NCBI GenBank assembly: GCA_963714405.1
Contig: CAVQOH010000003.1
Coordinates: 89,936 to 153,935, forward strand
Origin: JAZGGS01 sp963714405
GTDB lineage: Bacteria > Bacteroidota > Ignavibacteria > Ignavibacteriales > Ignavibacteriaceae
DNA: 64,000 nt
Direction of reading: 5' to 3'
The first letter of the stretch is position 1, and the number at the start of each line of letters is the position of its first letter. The notes below the pieces were generated by a model. The model was not told the DNA's origin and ran no database searches. It saw nothing but the letters and a program-made list of their open reading frames with translations. Positions 1 through 8,540 of this stretch are shown here, one piece after another. The translations under genes and the position numbers were made by a program.

Positions 1-59
1 GCAGTAAATCCTGCCGGACCCGATCCAATTATTATAACTTTATGATGATTATCAGCCAT
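1..59 (-). CDS. trxB: Thioredoxin reductase, N-terminal fragment (cut by window edge)
   Basis: Only the first 19 codons lie in the window; the gene runs off the left edge. The ATG is at 59-57. The visible protein has a short hydrophilic start, a beta-strand V-I-I-I and the FAD-binding G-S-G-P-A-G at residues 12-17. This spacing is typical of the thioredoxin reductase family, where the N-terminus goes straight into the FAD Rossmann fold. Other small FAD/NAD(P) oxidoreductases begin the same way, so the family is likely but the exact enzyme is not proven. It follows queG on the same strand after about 108 nt. Confidence 0.55.
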   Translation of the reverse strand, partial: MADNHHKVIIIGSGPAGFT

Positions 60-167
60 TTAACTACCTCTGCTATATTTTTTAATTTAATTGCTAAAAA
101 CTTTACAAATTTGATTCAGTAAATTTAAAAAAGTTTCACATACTTAATTATTATCGATTATCAGCAC

Positions 168-1094
168 TCAGTTTTTTTTAAGAAGAAACCTTGCATTTCT
201 CTTAATGCCTTTTAGTTTTGCTCTTTTTATAGGACTGAGTTTAAATCTATTATTAAAACCCTCTTCGCGCATTTGTAGAACCTCTTCCAGGTTTAACTCT
301 TTATTTTCAGGATGAATGATATCTTTTAATTTTGAAGGTTTTGAAAACTTTTTATTCCATGGGCAAACATCCTGACAGATATCGCAGCCAAAAATCCATC
401 CATCGAATTTACCTTTTAATTTTTCTGGAATTTCATCTTTGTTTTCTATAGTTAGATAGGAAATGCATTTATTTGAATCCACAACATAATCAGAAACTAT
501 CGCATCGGTGGGACAAGCATCTATACAGGAAGTGCAAGTTCCACAATAATCAGGAACTTGTTCTTTATAATCAAATTCTGAATTTGTAATTATGTTTGCT
601 ATAAAAAACCAGCTTCCAAATTCTCTGTTTATTATATTTGAATGTTTTCCCATCCAACCTAAACCTGCTTTAACTGCCCACGCTTTATCCATTACAGGAC
701 CGGTATCTATATAAGAAATTGATTCGAAATTTGGATCAATATTTTTTAGATCTTCTTCCAACTCATGTAGCATTGCCCAAATTACTAAATGATAGTCCTT
801 TCCCCACGCGTAGCGCGAAATTTTTCCGTTTAAATGGTTTTGTGAATGATGTTCATCGGAATAATAATTTACACCTAATGAAATAACACTTTTTGATGAA
901 GAAAGAATTTTGGATAAATCTTCACGTTTTTCCCTATTCCTTTCCATATAATCCATTCCGGCATGGTAATCATTTTCTAACCAATCATCTAATCTTTTTT
1001 TTTCAACTATTAGTTTTTCTGATTTTGAAAAACCAATCAGATCAAAACCAACAGCCTTTGATTTTTGAATAATTAATTCATTTGTAAGTTTCAT
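168..1094 (-). CDS. queG: Epoxyqueuosine reductase QueG
   Basis: Reduces epoxyqueuosine to queuosine in tRNA, a cobalamin- and [4Fe-4S]-dependent cytoplasmic step. The 308-residue length fits the family. The conserved block D-T-G-P-V-M-D-K-A with G-L-G-W-M-G-K-H lies at residues 130-151 and contains the expected catalytic Asp. Cysteines 184/187/190/194 (C-G-T-C-T-S-C then A-C-P) and 237/240/244 (C-D-I-C-Q-D-V-C-P-W), plus Cys210 in C-I-S-Y-L-T-I-E, form the two cluster sites seen in QueG. It lies 10 nt downstream of the Rieske gene and is probably cotranscribed with the MBL-fold gene. No frame problems are seen. Confidence 0.95.
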   Translation of the reverse strand: MKLTNELIIQKSKAVGFDLIGFSKSEKLIVEKKRLDDWLENDYHAGMDYMERNREKREDLSKILSSSKSVISLGVNYYSDEHHSQNHLNGKISRYAWGKDYHLVIWAMLHELEEDLKNIDPNFESISYIDTGPVMDKAWAVKAGLGWMGKHSNIINREFGSWFFIANIITNSEFDYKEQVPDYCGTCTSCIDACPTDAIVSDYVVDSNKCISYLTIENKDEIPEKLKGKFDGWIFGCDICQDVCPWNKKFSKPSKLKDIIHPENKELNLEEVLQMREEGFNNRFKLSPIKRAKLKGIKRNARFLLKKN

Positions 1095-1104
1095 TGGGCT
1101 GGGT

Positions 1105-1446
1105 TTACCAGTTCATTTTTTTTCGAACAACTTTTACGTACACATCCTTACCAAGCTTCTTTACCATGTATGTTTCCAATCCATTACTACCTGAAGGTTT
1201 TTTCCCGGTTTCAAGATTAAACTTCCAGCCATGTGATGGACATACTATACAATTATGTTCAATAAATCCCTCATAAATAAGTGCGGTGTGCTGATGAGGG
1301 CAGATATTACTTAAAGCAAAAACTTTTTCATCAATTTTAAAAAGTGCGATATCAACATCATCAATCAAAAATCTTTTTCCTATCCTATCCTGAAGTTCTT
1401 CAACTGAGCATACCTTTTGGTAGCCCTCATCTTCAAAATTCTTCAA
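1105..1446 (-). CDS. Small Rieske [2Fe-2S] ferredoxin
   Basis: A single-domain Rieske protein of about 113 residues with the cluster ligands C-P-H and C-P-S-H (pattern C-x-H ... C-x2-H), like soluble ferredoxins of the NirD/dioxygenase-component type. There is no signal peptide or membrane segment, so it is probably cytoplasmic. No ATG sits near the domain start. I chose TTG at 1446, which gives M-K-N-F-E-D-E-G and overlaps the end of the MBL-fold gene by 14 nt. An upstream ATG at 1548 would overlap that gene by 116 nt and adds unlikely sequence. The electron-transfer partner is unknown; the neighbours queG and the MBL hydrolase do not settle it. Confidence 0.75.
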   Translation of the reverse strand: MKNFEDEGYQKVCSVEELQDRIGKRFLIDDVDIALFKIDEKVFALSNICPHQHTALIYEGFIEHNCIVCPSHGWKFNLETGKKPSGSNGLETYMVKKLGKDVYVKVVRKKMNW

Positions 1447-2284
1447 AAGTTCTGTATGTTTTATCAACTCTAATTCCTTTTTCAGTATGTTTAACTGTTG
1501 CAGCAGCAAATTCCGGATCGTGACCGAAAAAAAGCAACCAGTTTTCATTAAGTGCTTCCCGCAGGATTTTTTCTTTTTCTCTAATCGTAATTAAAGGTTG
1601 AAGATCATATCCCATTATGTAAGGGATTGGGATATGCGAAGCGAATGGAATAAGATCACAACAATAAACAAGTGTATTTTTTTTATCAGATATTTTTACC
1701 ATTTGCTGCCCGAACGTATGTCCGTTTATTAATATAAATTTTATTTCATCATCAAGTTGCGCATCCCCAATTGTAAAATTCAAAACGCCTTCTTCAAATA
1801 GAGGAACAAAATTTTCTTGTATATAGCTTCCCTTATCTTTTATTGATGACTTAACAGCCCAATCATAATTTTTTTTCTGTACAAAGTATTGTGCATTTGG
1901 AAAAAAAGGTACGATTTTTTCATTTTCTTTTTTCGTAGCTCCGCCGCAATGATCAAAATGAAGATGTGTAATAATGACATCTGTAATATCATCGGGTTTT
2001 AATCCATGCTCTGCTAATCCTGTTTCCATACTCGATTTACTGTTAACATCATAAATATCTCTTTCTTTGTCGCTCCATTTGTTACCCATTCCAACGTCGA
2101 TAATAATTTTTTTGCTCTTGCTTTCTAAAAGTAAATTTCTTGTGGAGAGCTTTACACGGTTTCTATCATCGGCAGGATTAGTTTTTTGCCATAGCGGTTT
2201 GGGTATTATTCCAAACATAGCTCCGCCATCCAGGCCAAAATAACCTGATTCTATAATCTTTAATTTATACTTACCAATTTTCAT
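1433..2284 (-). CDS. MBL-fold metallohydrolase
   Basis: A 283-residue metallo-beta-lactamase-fold hydrolase. The zinc motif H-L-H-F-D-H is at residues 107-112, with further conserved positions in I-N-G-H-T-F-G-Q, C-C-D-L-I and F-F-G-H-D-P. The layout resembles the AHL-lactonase/N-acyl hydrolase-like branch of the superfamily, but substrate cannot be read from sequence. No signal peptide is seen. The 3' end overlaps the start of the Rieske gene, which suggests translational coupling. A terminator at 2350-2370 separates it from the ferredoxin gene upstream. Confidence 0.85.
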   Translation of the reverse strand: MKIGKYKLKIIESGYFGLDGGAMFGIIPKPLWQKTNPADDRNRVKLSTRNLLLESKSKKIIIDVGMGNKWSDKERDIYDVNSKSSMETGLAEHGLKPDDITDVIITHLHFDHCGGATKKENEKIVPFFPNAQYFVQKKNYDWAVKSSIKDKGSYIQENFVPLFEEGVLNFTIGDAQLDDEIKFILINGHTFGQQMVKISDKKNTLVYCCDLIPFASHIPIPYIMGYDLQPLITIREKEKILREALNENWLLFFGHDPEFAAATVKHTEKGIRVDKTYRTFEEF

Positions 2285-2349
2285 TTAAATCATTTATTCA
2301 TTGACAAAATTTTTATTAAACTAAAAAAAGTTCTTCTAACTTTAAAAAA

Positions 2350-2370
2350 AAAGGCACCTTCGGTGCCTTT
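2350..2370 (-). terminator. Rho-independent terminator behind the ferredoxin gene
   Basis: A perfect 9-bp stem, AAAGGCACC/GGTGCCTTT, with a 3-nt loop. On the minus strand it is followed by a T run. It sits between the ferredoxin stop (2390) and the MBL-fold start (2284), so it ends ferredoxin transcription. A-runs on both sides make it potentially bidirectional. Confidence 0.85.
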
Positions 2371-2389
2371 AAAAAAAATCTAATCACAA

Positions 2390-2722
2390 TTATCTTCCTA
2401 ATCCATCCAAGTATTCTTTTTTCTTTAACAAATCTTCTTCGCTCTCTTCATGCTTAGGATCCGGTAAACAGCAATCAACAGGGCAGACAGCAGCACATTG
2501 CGGTTCATCATGAAATCCTTTGCATTCAGTGCATTTATCCGGTACGATATAAAAGAATTCATCGGAATAGAATCCTTCAGCTCCGGAAGGAGCAGCTGCA
2601 CCATCACCGTAGGTAGTTCCAGATAATTCCCATTCAACCCCACCTTCGTAAATAGCTGTGTTAGGGCATTCCGGTTCGCAAGCACCACAGTTAATGCACT
2701 CTTCAGTAATGTATATTGCCAT
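2390..2722 (-). CDS. 2[4Fe-4S] ferredoxin, Alvin-like type
   Basis: A 110-residue low-potential electron carrier. The first cluster motif, C-I-N-C-G-A-C-E-P-E-C-P, is at residues 9-20. The second is expanded, C-T-E-C-K-G-F then C-A-A-V-C-P, with a spacer between the second and third Cys. An expanded second motif is characteristic of Allochromatium-type (YfhL-like) ferredoxins. Between the clusters lies a Gly/Ala/Ser-rich insert of about 25 residues. The C-terminal tail is acidic and helical. It is probably monocistronic, with its own terminator downstream. It could serve any of several redox enzymes. Confidence 0.92.
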   Translation of the reverse strand: MAIYITEECINCGACEPECPNTAIYEGGVEWELSGTTYGDGAAAPSGAEGFYSDEFFYIVPDKCTECKGFHDEPQCAAVCPVDCCLPDPKHEESEEDLLKKKEYLDGLGR

Positions 2723-2900
2723 AATTCTCTCCTTTAAACGTTAAGCTTCTATTTACAGATTACCAAAATTAATTCAAATTAAACAACAATATTGCAAAAT
2801 TTACTTTCTCGTTCAAGATAATATTGTTCTAAAGTATTTGCTTACCAAGACATTATTTTATTATAAAAGCTTCTATTTGTAAAAAATCACTAAAAATATA

Positions 2901-3092
2901 TTATTCTTCCACTTTTTGCTCCAAAAGCCAATCCACTAATGCCTGGAGTTCTTCATCAGTTCCTTTAAACGGCTTTTTATGCGTTTCAAATAATTTCTTT
3001 CCATCTGGATCTTCAAATGAATTAAAACTGAAGCCAACTACTATAATTGCACCAAAAAGCACTAAAATTACTTGATTAACAATACTTTTCAT
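2901..3092 (-). pseudogene. Internally deleted monohaem cytochrome c (haem motif missing)
   Basis: A 63-codon open frame. Residues 1-24 form a signal peptide or anchor. Then comes D-P-D-G-K-K-L-F-E-T-H-K, the usual lead-in to a C-x-x-C-H site in class I cytochromes c, and straight after it K-P-F-K-G-T-D-E-E-L with L-V-D-W-L-L, the usual C-terminal helix. No Cys is present. The central part of a cytochrome (haem site and Met ligand region) therefore appears to be missing in frame. As it stands it cannot bind haem covalently. It may be a real deletion product, an assembly collapse, or a small exported protein that merely resembles the two ends. Confidence 0.55.
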
Positions 3093-3219
3093 TTTTTCTA
3101 CTTTTAAGATGAAAAACGAACTTGATACAAGGAATTAAAAATCAGTAAATTTTGTAATCCCCATTTATTAACATCATCAAAACTATATGATATCAATGAA
3201 TTATTCAATACAATATTAA

Positions 3220-4095
3220 TTACGGTTTTTCTCCCTCATATCCATTTTGAAGATAAAACAACGCGTTGTTAGTAATATTCAGATTTTTCTCAATTGCAAA
3301 TTTTTCAGCATTATAAGTATTACCATTATAAAACCGAAACCATAGTAAACTACCAACCATTAAACCATCAAAGACTCTATCCTCAATAAATGAGTTGATT
3401 GTTAGATAACCCCATAAAACATTCCATCCAAGTGAAAGCAATCCGCTGATGTATTCTTCTGTGTAAAACTGTCCGGCACCTGGAATAAACATTGAAATAA
3501 TTTTTGCAAAGTTTACAGAATATTTTCTTGCTTCAACTTTTTGAGCAAGTAGCTTCAATTCGTGTTCATTATTAATTTTTGTAAAACTGAACGCTGCGTT
3601 TTCCCAATCATCGGCAAAAATGTAAGCCCATCCTCGCCAGTAATTAAGTTCATCTTCTTTTGATGAAAATCTTTCATCATCTTCCAAAGAGTTTAATAAA
3701 CTTTGTGCTTTATCAGTTGTTCTTCTAAGAATGTTTACACGAATGTTTTCAATTCTGCTTTCATAAATTTCATTTTCACTTTCCGCACTTATTTCTGCAA
3801 GTGTAAAATATTTTACGGCTTCATTAAACTTACCACCCTGTTTATAGCTTTTAGCAATTAACATATATGCTTTAAAACTGTATGAACCTTCTTGATCAAA
3901 AAACAGGAGGCGTTTAAGTTCTGTTATTGCATCATAGTAATTTTCTTCATCATAAAGTTGTTCTGCTATTTTAAACTGATCATTAAAATTATTCTGAGCA
4001 GTAAGAGTCCCTGCTGCAGTACATAGTAATATGAAGATTAAAAAATAATTAATCACAGAAATTATACTCCGGCAAAAAGTAATTATTCTGTTCAA
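3220..4095 (-). CDS. Exported TPR protein with C-terminal PGxGQxY membrane domain (DUF5683-like)
   Basis: A 291-residue protein. The N-terminal hydrophobic stretch ending T-A-Q looks like a signal peptide. Residues ~40-180 contain TPR-like helical pairs (A-I-T-E-L-K-R, A-V-K-Y-F-T-L-A). The C-terminal third begins F-I-P-G-A-G-Q-F-Y and continues with two hydrophobic segments, as in DUF5683/TM2-like proteins. Its C-terminal design matches that of the preceding gene, so the two are probably ancient paralogues. The start lies 47 nt inside that upstream gene; no later Met keeps the signal peptide. Function unknown. Confidence 0.75.
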   Translation of the reverse strand: MNRIITFCRSIISVINYFLIFILLCTAAGTLTAQNNFNDQFKIAEQLYDEENYYDAITELKRLLFFDQEGSYSFKAYMLIAKSYKQGGKFNEAVKYFTLAEISAESENEIYESRIENIRVNILRRTTDKAQSLLNSLEDDERFSSKEDELNYWRGWAYIFADDWENAAFSFTKINNEHELKLLAQKVEARKYSVNFAKIISMFIPGAGQFYTEEYISGLLSLGWNVLWGYLTINSFIEDRVFDGLMVGSLLWFRFYNGNTYNAEKFAIEKNLNITNNALFYLQNGYEGEKP

Positions 4096-4912
4096 GATAA
4101 AGATTCAAGCCATCTTCAAATTCAAAAGAAATTTTTGCATTAAAAATTTGTGCTGCAGCTATTGAACCATAAACATTTCCTGCATAAAAGAATGCACCCA
4201 AACCAGTAAATATCCATGCCCGAGTGTTATGATTAGCTCTAAAATTATCATAAGCAAGAAAAGCAAATAATCCTGTTGCTAATAACGCAGTTATGCCATC
4301 ACCCCATTCATCCAAATACATTTTTCCTGATCCAGGTATAATAGCTGAAAGTATTCCTGCTACCGCTTCACTTTTCAATGGAGGATTTATTTTCCATTCG
4401 AAAAATGCAGATACAATCTCTTTTTCAATTTCATCAAATGGAGCTAATATTTCTTCTCTTGGTTTAAAATTTAATTTTGAATATAGATGAGAAAAACTGA
4501 TTAGTTTGCACAGGTAATTAATTGATGATGAATCCTTTTCCGAAAATGGATAAGTCTCCATTCCATAGTTTTCATAAAAAGAGTATGGATTATTCAGAAA
4601 ACGATTTTTAAGATGCAGTTTTTTGATATCTCTTTTAAACTCTGAAAGTGATAGTGGTGGGATAAGATCTTTTTCAATTTTCTGAAGTAAACCTATTTTA
4701 GAATAGCACAACATAATTTTAAAATCGATTGTATCATTTCTAAGTATTTTCCTTATAGAACGATACTCTTCAAGAGCTCTTAAATAATCACCTTCACAGA
4801 AAAGATGATCAGCAAAAAGTTTTATGTTTTGTGTGGACTTGAAATCAAACTCATCTGATTGAGAAATGATAACAGGTGAGAAAAATATAATTAAAAAAAA
4901 TACCTTCCTCAT
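4049..4912 (-). CDS. Exported TPR-like protein with PGSGKMY membrane domain
   Basis: A 287-residue protein with the signal peptide M-R-K-V-F-F-L-I-I-F-F-S-P. A helical, TPR-like middle follows (A-L-E-E-Y-R-S-I-R). The C-terminal domain starts I-I-P-G-S-G-K-M-Y and has two or three hydrophobic segments rich in Gly/Ala. It overlaps the YidD-like gene by 4 nt (ATGA) and the next TPR gene by 47 nt, so the three are surely cotranscribed and probably coupled. No catalytic motif is visible. A role with the YidD-like partner at the membrane is inference from context only. Confidence 0.75.
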   Translation of the reverse strand: MRKVFFLIIFFSPVIISQSDEFDFKSTQNIKLFADHLFCEGDYLRALEEYRSIRKILRNDTIDFKIMLCYSKIGLLQKIEKDLIPPLSLSEFKRDIKKLHLKNRFLNNPYSFYENYGMETYPFSEKDSSSINYLCKLISFSHLYSKLNFKPREEILAPFDEIEKEIVSAFFEWKINPPLKSEAVAGILSAIIPGSGKMYLDEWGDGITALLATGLFAFLAYDNFRANHNTRAWIFTGLGAFFYAGNVYGSIAAAQIFNAKISFEFEDGLNLYLEQNNYFLPEYNFCD

Positions 4913-5358
4913 TTATCCTGCACGATAGTTGAAGCAGGAATGTAGTTTATCTTTTCTTCATCAAGTGAATACAGTGAAGGTGGATCATAGTAATATCCTC
5001 GTTTTACACGAGGATAGTGATTATGCCCTTTATAAACATTCATATCTCTGGTAAATCTATCGAAAAACATTAGCGTGCCTTGCAGCAAATTGGTTTCACT
5101 TGCAGATTGAATTAAGAAAGATGAGCAGGAAGGACGAAAAGGGCAATTATCTCCATCAAGATCCGAGATAAAAAACCAGTAAGCGTTGCCAATTGATTTT
5201 ACCAGAGCTTCACTGAAAGTATCTGCTTCAAACGAATAATGACGTTTTCTTAATTCTAAAGGTTTTTGATAAGAAAAATCTGCTTTCTCCCATTTTACCC
5301 AATCGGTTTGAGAGAAAGTAGCGGAAAAAGAAATAAGAATAAATAACAATAATTTCAA
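4909..5358 (-). CDS. YidD-like (membrane protein insertion efficiency factor) domain with a signal peptide
   Basis: A 149-residue protein. Residues 1-17 form a signal peptide ending F-S-Q. Residues ~60-128 match the YidD/DUF37 pattern: W-F-F-I-S, then C-P-F-R-P-S-C-S-S at 72-80, a helix with L-L-Q-G at 91-94, D-R-F-T-R and a final D-P-P. Canonical YidD is about 70-90 residues, lies on the cytoplasmic face near YidC and starts directly with its amphipathic helix. Here the domain is preceded by an export signal and about 40 extra residues. It starts 3 nt after the acyl-CoA dehydrogenase gene. Family assignment is good; its job is unknown. Confidence 0.8.
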   Translation of the reverse strand: MKLLLFILISFSATFSQTDWVKWEKADFSYQKPLELRKRHYSFEADTFSEALVKSIGNAYWFFISDLDGDNCPFRPSCSSFLIQSASETNLLQGTLMFFDRFTRDMNVYKGHNHYPRVKRGYYYDPPSLYSLDEEKINYIPASTIVQDK

Positions 5359-5361
5359 ATT

Positions 5362-6507
5362 TTACTTTTTATCTAATAACGATCTTGCAATTACAATTTT
5401 TTGTATTTCGGAAGTGCCTTCATAAATTTCTGTAATCTTTGCATCCCGCAAATATCGTTCAACTAGGTATTCCCTTACATAACCATAACCACCATGAATT
5501 TGAATTGCTTCCAACGCACATTCTACAGCAATTTTAGATGCATAAAGTTTTGCCATTGCTGCTTCTGCAAAATATTTACTACCATTATCCTTTAAAGCTG
5601 CTGCTTTTAATGTTAGCAATTTTGCAGCATCAACCTTAACAGCCATATCAGAAAGTTTAAACTGAATTGCCTGGAAGTTTGCTATTTCTTTACCAAAAGC
5701 TTTTCTTTCTTTGGAATATTTTAAGGCGGTTTCAAGTGATGCTTCTGCAATACCTATGGCCTGAGCAGCTATGCCAATCCTGCCACCGTTAAGCGTATTC
5801 ATCGCAAAGTTAAATCCTTTGCCTTCTTCCCAAATAATGTTTTCAGCAGGAACTCTGCAATTTTCAAAAGTTAATGAGCATGTATCAGAGCTTCTTATAC
5901 CTAGTTTATCTTCCTTCTTACCGTGTCCGAATCCTTCTGTTCCCTTTTCAACTAAAAGAGCAGAAATACCATGATGACCTTTTTCCTTATCAGATTGAGC
6001 TATAATAATATGGTAATCAGCGGTTTGCCCATTCGAAATCCAGTTCTTAATACCATTCAATACATAGAATTCACCGTCTTTATCCGCAGTTGTTCTTTGG
6101 CTTGTTGCATCACTTCCTGCTTCAGGTTCAGAAAGAGCAAAGGCACCAAGTTTTTCACCTTTAGCAAGTGGTACAAGATATTTTTGCTTTATATGATCTG
6201 ATCCATATTCTTCCAATCCCCACGTAACAAGTGAATTATTAACAGACATGATTACACCAACACTTGCATCAACTTTAGAAATTTCAATCATTGCTAAAAC
6301 ATAACTGATAGTATCCATTCCTGCACCACCGTAATCGGGTGAAACCATCATCCCCATAAAACCAAGCTCACCCATTTGTTTAACTATTTTTTCAGGAAAT
6401 TCTGCATTTTTATCTCTCTCAACAGCAGTAGGAGCAATTTCATTCTGTGCAAAATCCTTTGCGGATTCCTGTATCATTAGTTGTTCTTCTGTAAAATCGA
6501 AATTCAT
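5362..6507 (-). CDS. Acyl-CoA dehydrogenase
   Basis: A 381-residue FAD enzyme that oxidises acyl-CoA to enoyl-CoA in beta-oxidation or branched-chain amino acid breakdown. The length is typical. The first signature, G-A-F-A-L-S-E-P-E-A-G-S-D-A, lies near residues 130-143. The second region, Q-I-H-G-G-Y-G-Y and I-Y-E-G-T-S-E-I-Q, near the C-terminus carries the catalytic Glu of short-chain/butyryl-type enzymes. Chain-length specificity cannot be told. It heads the operon that continues into the YidD-like and TPR genes; the metabolic link between them is not obvious. Confidence 0.95.
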   Translation of the reverse strand: MNFDFTEEQLMIQESAKDFAQNEIAPTAVERDKNAEFPEKIVKQMGELGFMGMMVSPDYGGAGMDTISYVLAMIEISKVDASVGVIMSVNNSLVTWGLEEYGSDHIKQKYLVPLAKGEKLGAFALSEPEAGSDATSQRTTADKDGEFYVLNGIKNWISNGQTADYHIIIAQSDKEKGHHGISALLVEKGTEGFGHGKKEDKLGIRSSDTCSLTFENCRVPAENIIWEEGKGFNFAMNTLNGGRIGIAAQAIGIAEASLETALKYSKERKAFGKEIANFQAIQFKLSDMAVKVDAAKLLTLKAAALKDNGSKYFAEAAMAKLYASKIAVECALEAIQIHGGYGYVREYLVERYLRDAKITEIYEGTSEIQKIVIARSLLDKK

Positions 6508-6707
6508 TTTTCACCCTTTTTAATTTTTTGAGGTTCAGAAAGATTAGTTGTTGAGGTCTTCACTTTTTCCTTTTTCATTCTTTAAAAATAAATGAATATT
6601 ATCTTTATAGCAAAGTATAGTTGAAATGATTGCTGTATTTTATAATCATAACACTAAACCGTTTAATGCTAATTGCTATATTTGATAAAAGAGATATAAA
6701 TATAGTA

Positions 6708-7770
6708 ATGAGCAGCAAGTAAAAAAATATTAAAGGGATTTACTGTTGAAGAACTTGAACAATTATGTTCTGAAATGGGTGAACCAAAATTCAGGGCAAA
6801 GCAGATTTTTATCTGGATGTATGATCATTTTATAGATAGCTTTGAAGAAATGCTGAATTTGCCAAAAGAATTTAGAAAAAACCTTGATGAAAATTTTGCA
6901 CTTAAATACACTTAAATATACTTACATCTGAAATTTTCTGCAGATTACCGGTACAAAAAAATATATCTTTGAAACTGCAGAAGGAAATAGAATTGAATCG
7001 GTTATGATTCCGGATGTTAAACGGAACACACTTTGCATTTCTACGCAGGCCGGATGCCCTCTTGATTGTAAATTTTGTGCAACAGGGTTAATGGGATTTA
7101 AAAAAAATCTTATCAGCGGGTGAAATTTTTGATCAGTATAAATATGTTGTAAAGGATAATTTAGAAACAAAAATTACAAACATTGTTTATATGGGAATGG
7201 GAGAACCATTATTAAATTTTAACGAAACAGTAAAATCGCTTAAAATATTTTCCCATGATTTAGTAACATGGAATAAGCCCGCGAAGAATTACTCTTTCAA
7301 CTGCAGGTATTGCACCTAAAATAAAAGAACTTGCAGATTTAAATATAAAAGTAAAGCTTGCACTTTCTCTTCATTCTTGTTTTGAAGATATTAGAAATAA
7401 AATTATGCCCATAAACAGAAAATATTCAATTAACGATAACATTGAAGCGGTTAAATATTACACAAAAAAAACGCGTACAAAAATTACGTTTGAATATGTT
7501 ATGCTTAAAGATGTTAATGATAGGACGGAAGATATTAAAGCGCTAACAAAACTATGCAGATCACTTCCTGCAAAGGTAAACCTTATCCCGTTTAATTCTC
7601 TTGCTCATATGAATCCAGGAGGATTTTCAGAAAAACTACTGCCAAGTGATTCTGAAAGAATTAATGAATTTGTAAGCAAATTAAAATCAGGTGGAATAAC
7701 AGTAATGTTAAGAAATACGCAGGGAGATGATATTGCCGCAGCTTGCGGGCAGTTAGCTTATCAAACTTAA
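6708..7770 (+). pseudogene. rlmN: RlmN, 23S rRNA/tRNA adenine-C2 methyltransferase, frameshifted
   Basis: A radical-SAM enzyme that methylates A2503 of 23S rRNA. All parts are present but in several frames. The N-terminal helical domain runs from ~6724 (F-T-V-E-E-L, then F-R-A-K-Q-I). The radical-SAM motif C-P-L-D-C-K-F-C-A-T-G is near 7050-7082. Next come M-G-M-G-E-P-L near 7191-7211 and the C-terminal half from 7405 to the stop at 7770. Shifts are needed just after the ATG at 6708, around 6905-6950 (near a small ACTTAAATA duplication), in the A8 run near 7102, and near 7280. All are 1-nt scale, so consensus error is more likely than decay. Confidence 0.85.
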
Positions 7771-7842
7771 TAAATAATTATCATCAGAATATTGTTTTTG
7801 TGAGAGATTTCTTCACTTCATTGTAATAATTATAAATTAAAA

Positions 7843-8382
7843 ATGAAAAAACTTACACACGATGAAATATCTGAAAACAGAAGTACACTTGAAAACCTGC
7901 ATAAGGTAAAAAAGCTTCCTGTTTACGTTATAATAGATAGCATAAGAAGTAACTACAATATTGGTTCAATTTTCAGAACTTCTGATGGGGCAATGATAGA
8001 AAAACTTTACTTGTGCGGTTACACGCCTCATCCTCCCAAAAAAGAAATACTTAAAACTGCATTGGGTGCAACGGAAAGTGTTAACTGGGAATATATAAAA
8101 GATCCAAAAGAAGTGATAAAAAAATTGAGGGCTGAAGGAATTAAAGTTTGCGCACTTGAACTTACGGATAAAAGTTTTCCTTATTATGATCTGAAAAAAG
8201 ACATCTTCCCTCTTTGTTTATTAGTAGGAAATGAAATCACAGGTGTTGCTCAGGATTTGTTGGATCTTTGTGATTTTTCAATTGAAATTCCTCAGTATGG
8301 GATTAAACAATCACTTAATGTTGCAGTTGCTTACGGCGTTACTATTTTTGAGTTGAGGAAGCTGTTTGATGGTGAAAATTAA
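7843..8382 (+). CDS. SpoU/TrmH-family RNA 2'-O-methyltransferase
   Basis: A 179-residue single-domain SPOUT methyltransferase. Motif 1 is S-N-Y-N-I-G-S-I-F-R-T at about residues 37-47. Motif 2 is L-V-G-N-E-I-T-G-V near 127-135. Motif 3 is I-E-I-P-Q-Y-G-I-K-Q-S-L-N-V-A-V-A near 147-163, with the SAM-binding trefoil knot. The size fits TrmH/TrmL-type tRNA methyltransferases; whether the target is tRNA or rRNA is not evident. It lies 72 nt downstream of rlmN, so two RNA modification genes are adjacent. Confidence 0.9.
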   Translation: MKKLTHDEISENRSTLENLHKVKKLPVYVIIDSIRSNYNIGSIFRTSDGAMIEKLYLCGYTPHPPKKEILKTALGATESVNWEYIKDPKEVIKKLRAEGIKVCALELTDKSFPYYDLKKDIFPLCLLVGNEITGVAQDLLDLCDFSIEIPQYGIKQSLNVAVAYGVTIFELRKLFDGEN

Positions 8383-8500
8383 AAAATGTTGACAGTATTT
8401 TTTAGTTGTATGATACCTATTTACTTGCTTTACGGATAAACGGAAGAGAAAATAAAGATTGTGGAAGAGTGTTATCATCAAAAAATAAATTAATAGTAAT

Positions 8501-8525
8501 CCGAGGTCGCAAATTGCTGTCTCAG
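8501..8525 (+). promoter_or_regulatory. Imperfect palindrome upstream of the ORF6N remnant
   Basis: Two 12-nt arms, CCGAGGTCGCAA and TTGCTGTCTCAG, are separated by one A. Eight of 12 positions are Watson-Crick, and two more can pair as G-U in RNA. It ends 15 nt before the ATG of the decayed ORF6N gene. It could be the gene's operator or a 5' hairpin, now eroded along with the gene. This is inference; no footprint or homologue comparison was possible. Confidence 0.35.
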
Positions 8526-8540
8526 AATTAAGGATTATTT

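Noticed and set aside
1105..1548. Longer Rieske protein starting at the ATG at 1548
   Set aside because: It would overlap the MBL-fold gene by 116 nt; the added residues are not part of a Rieske domain.
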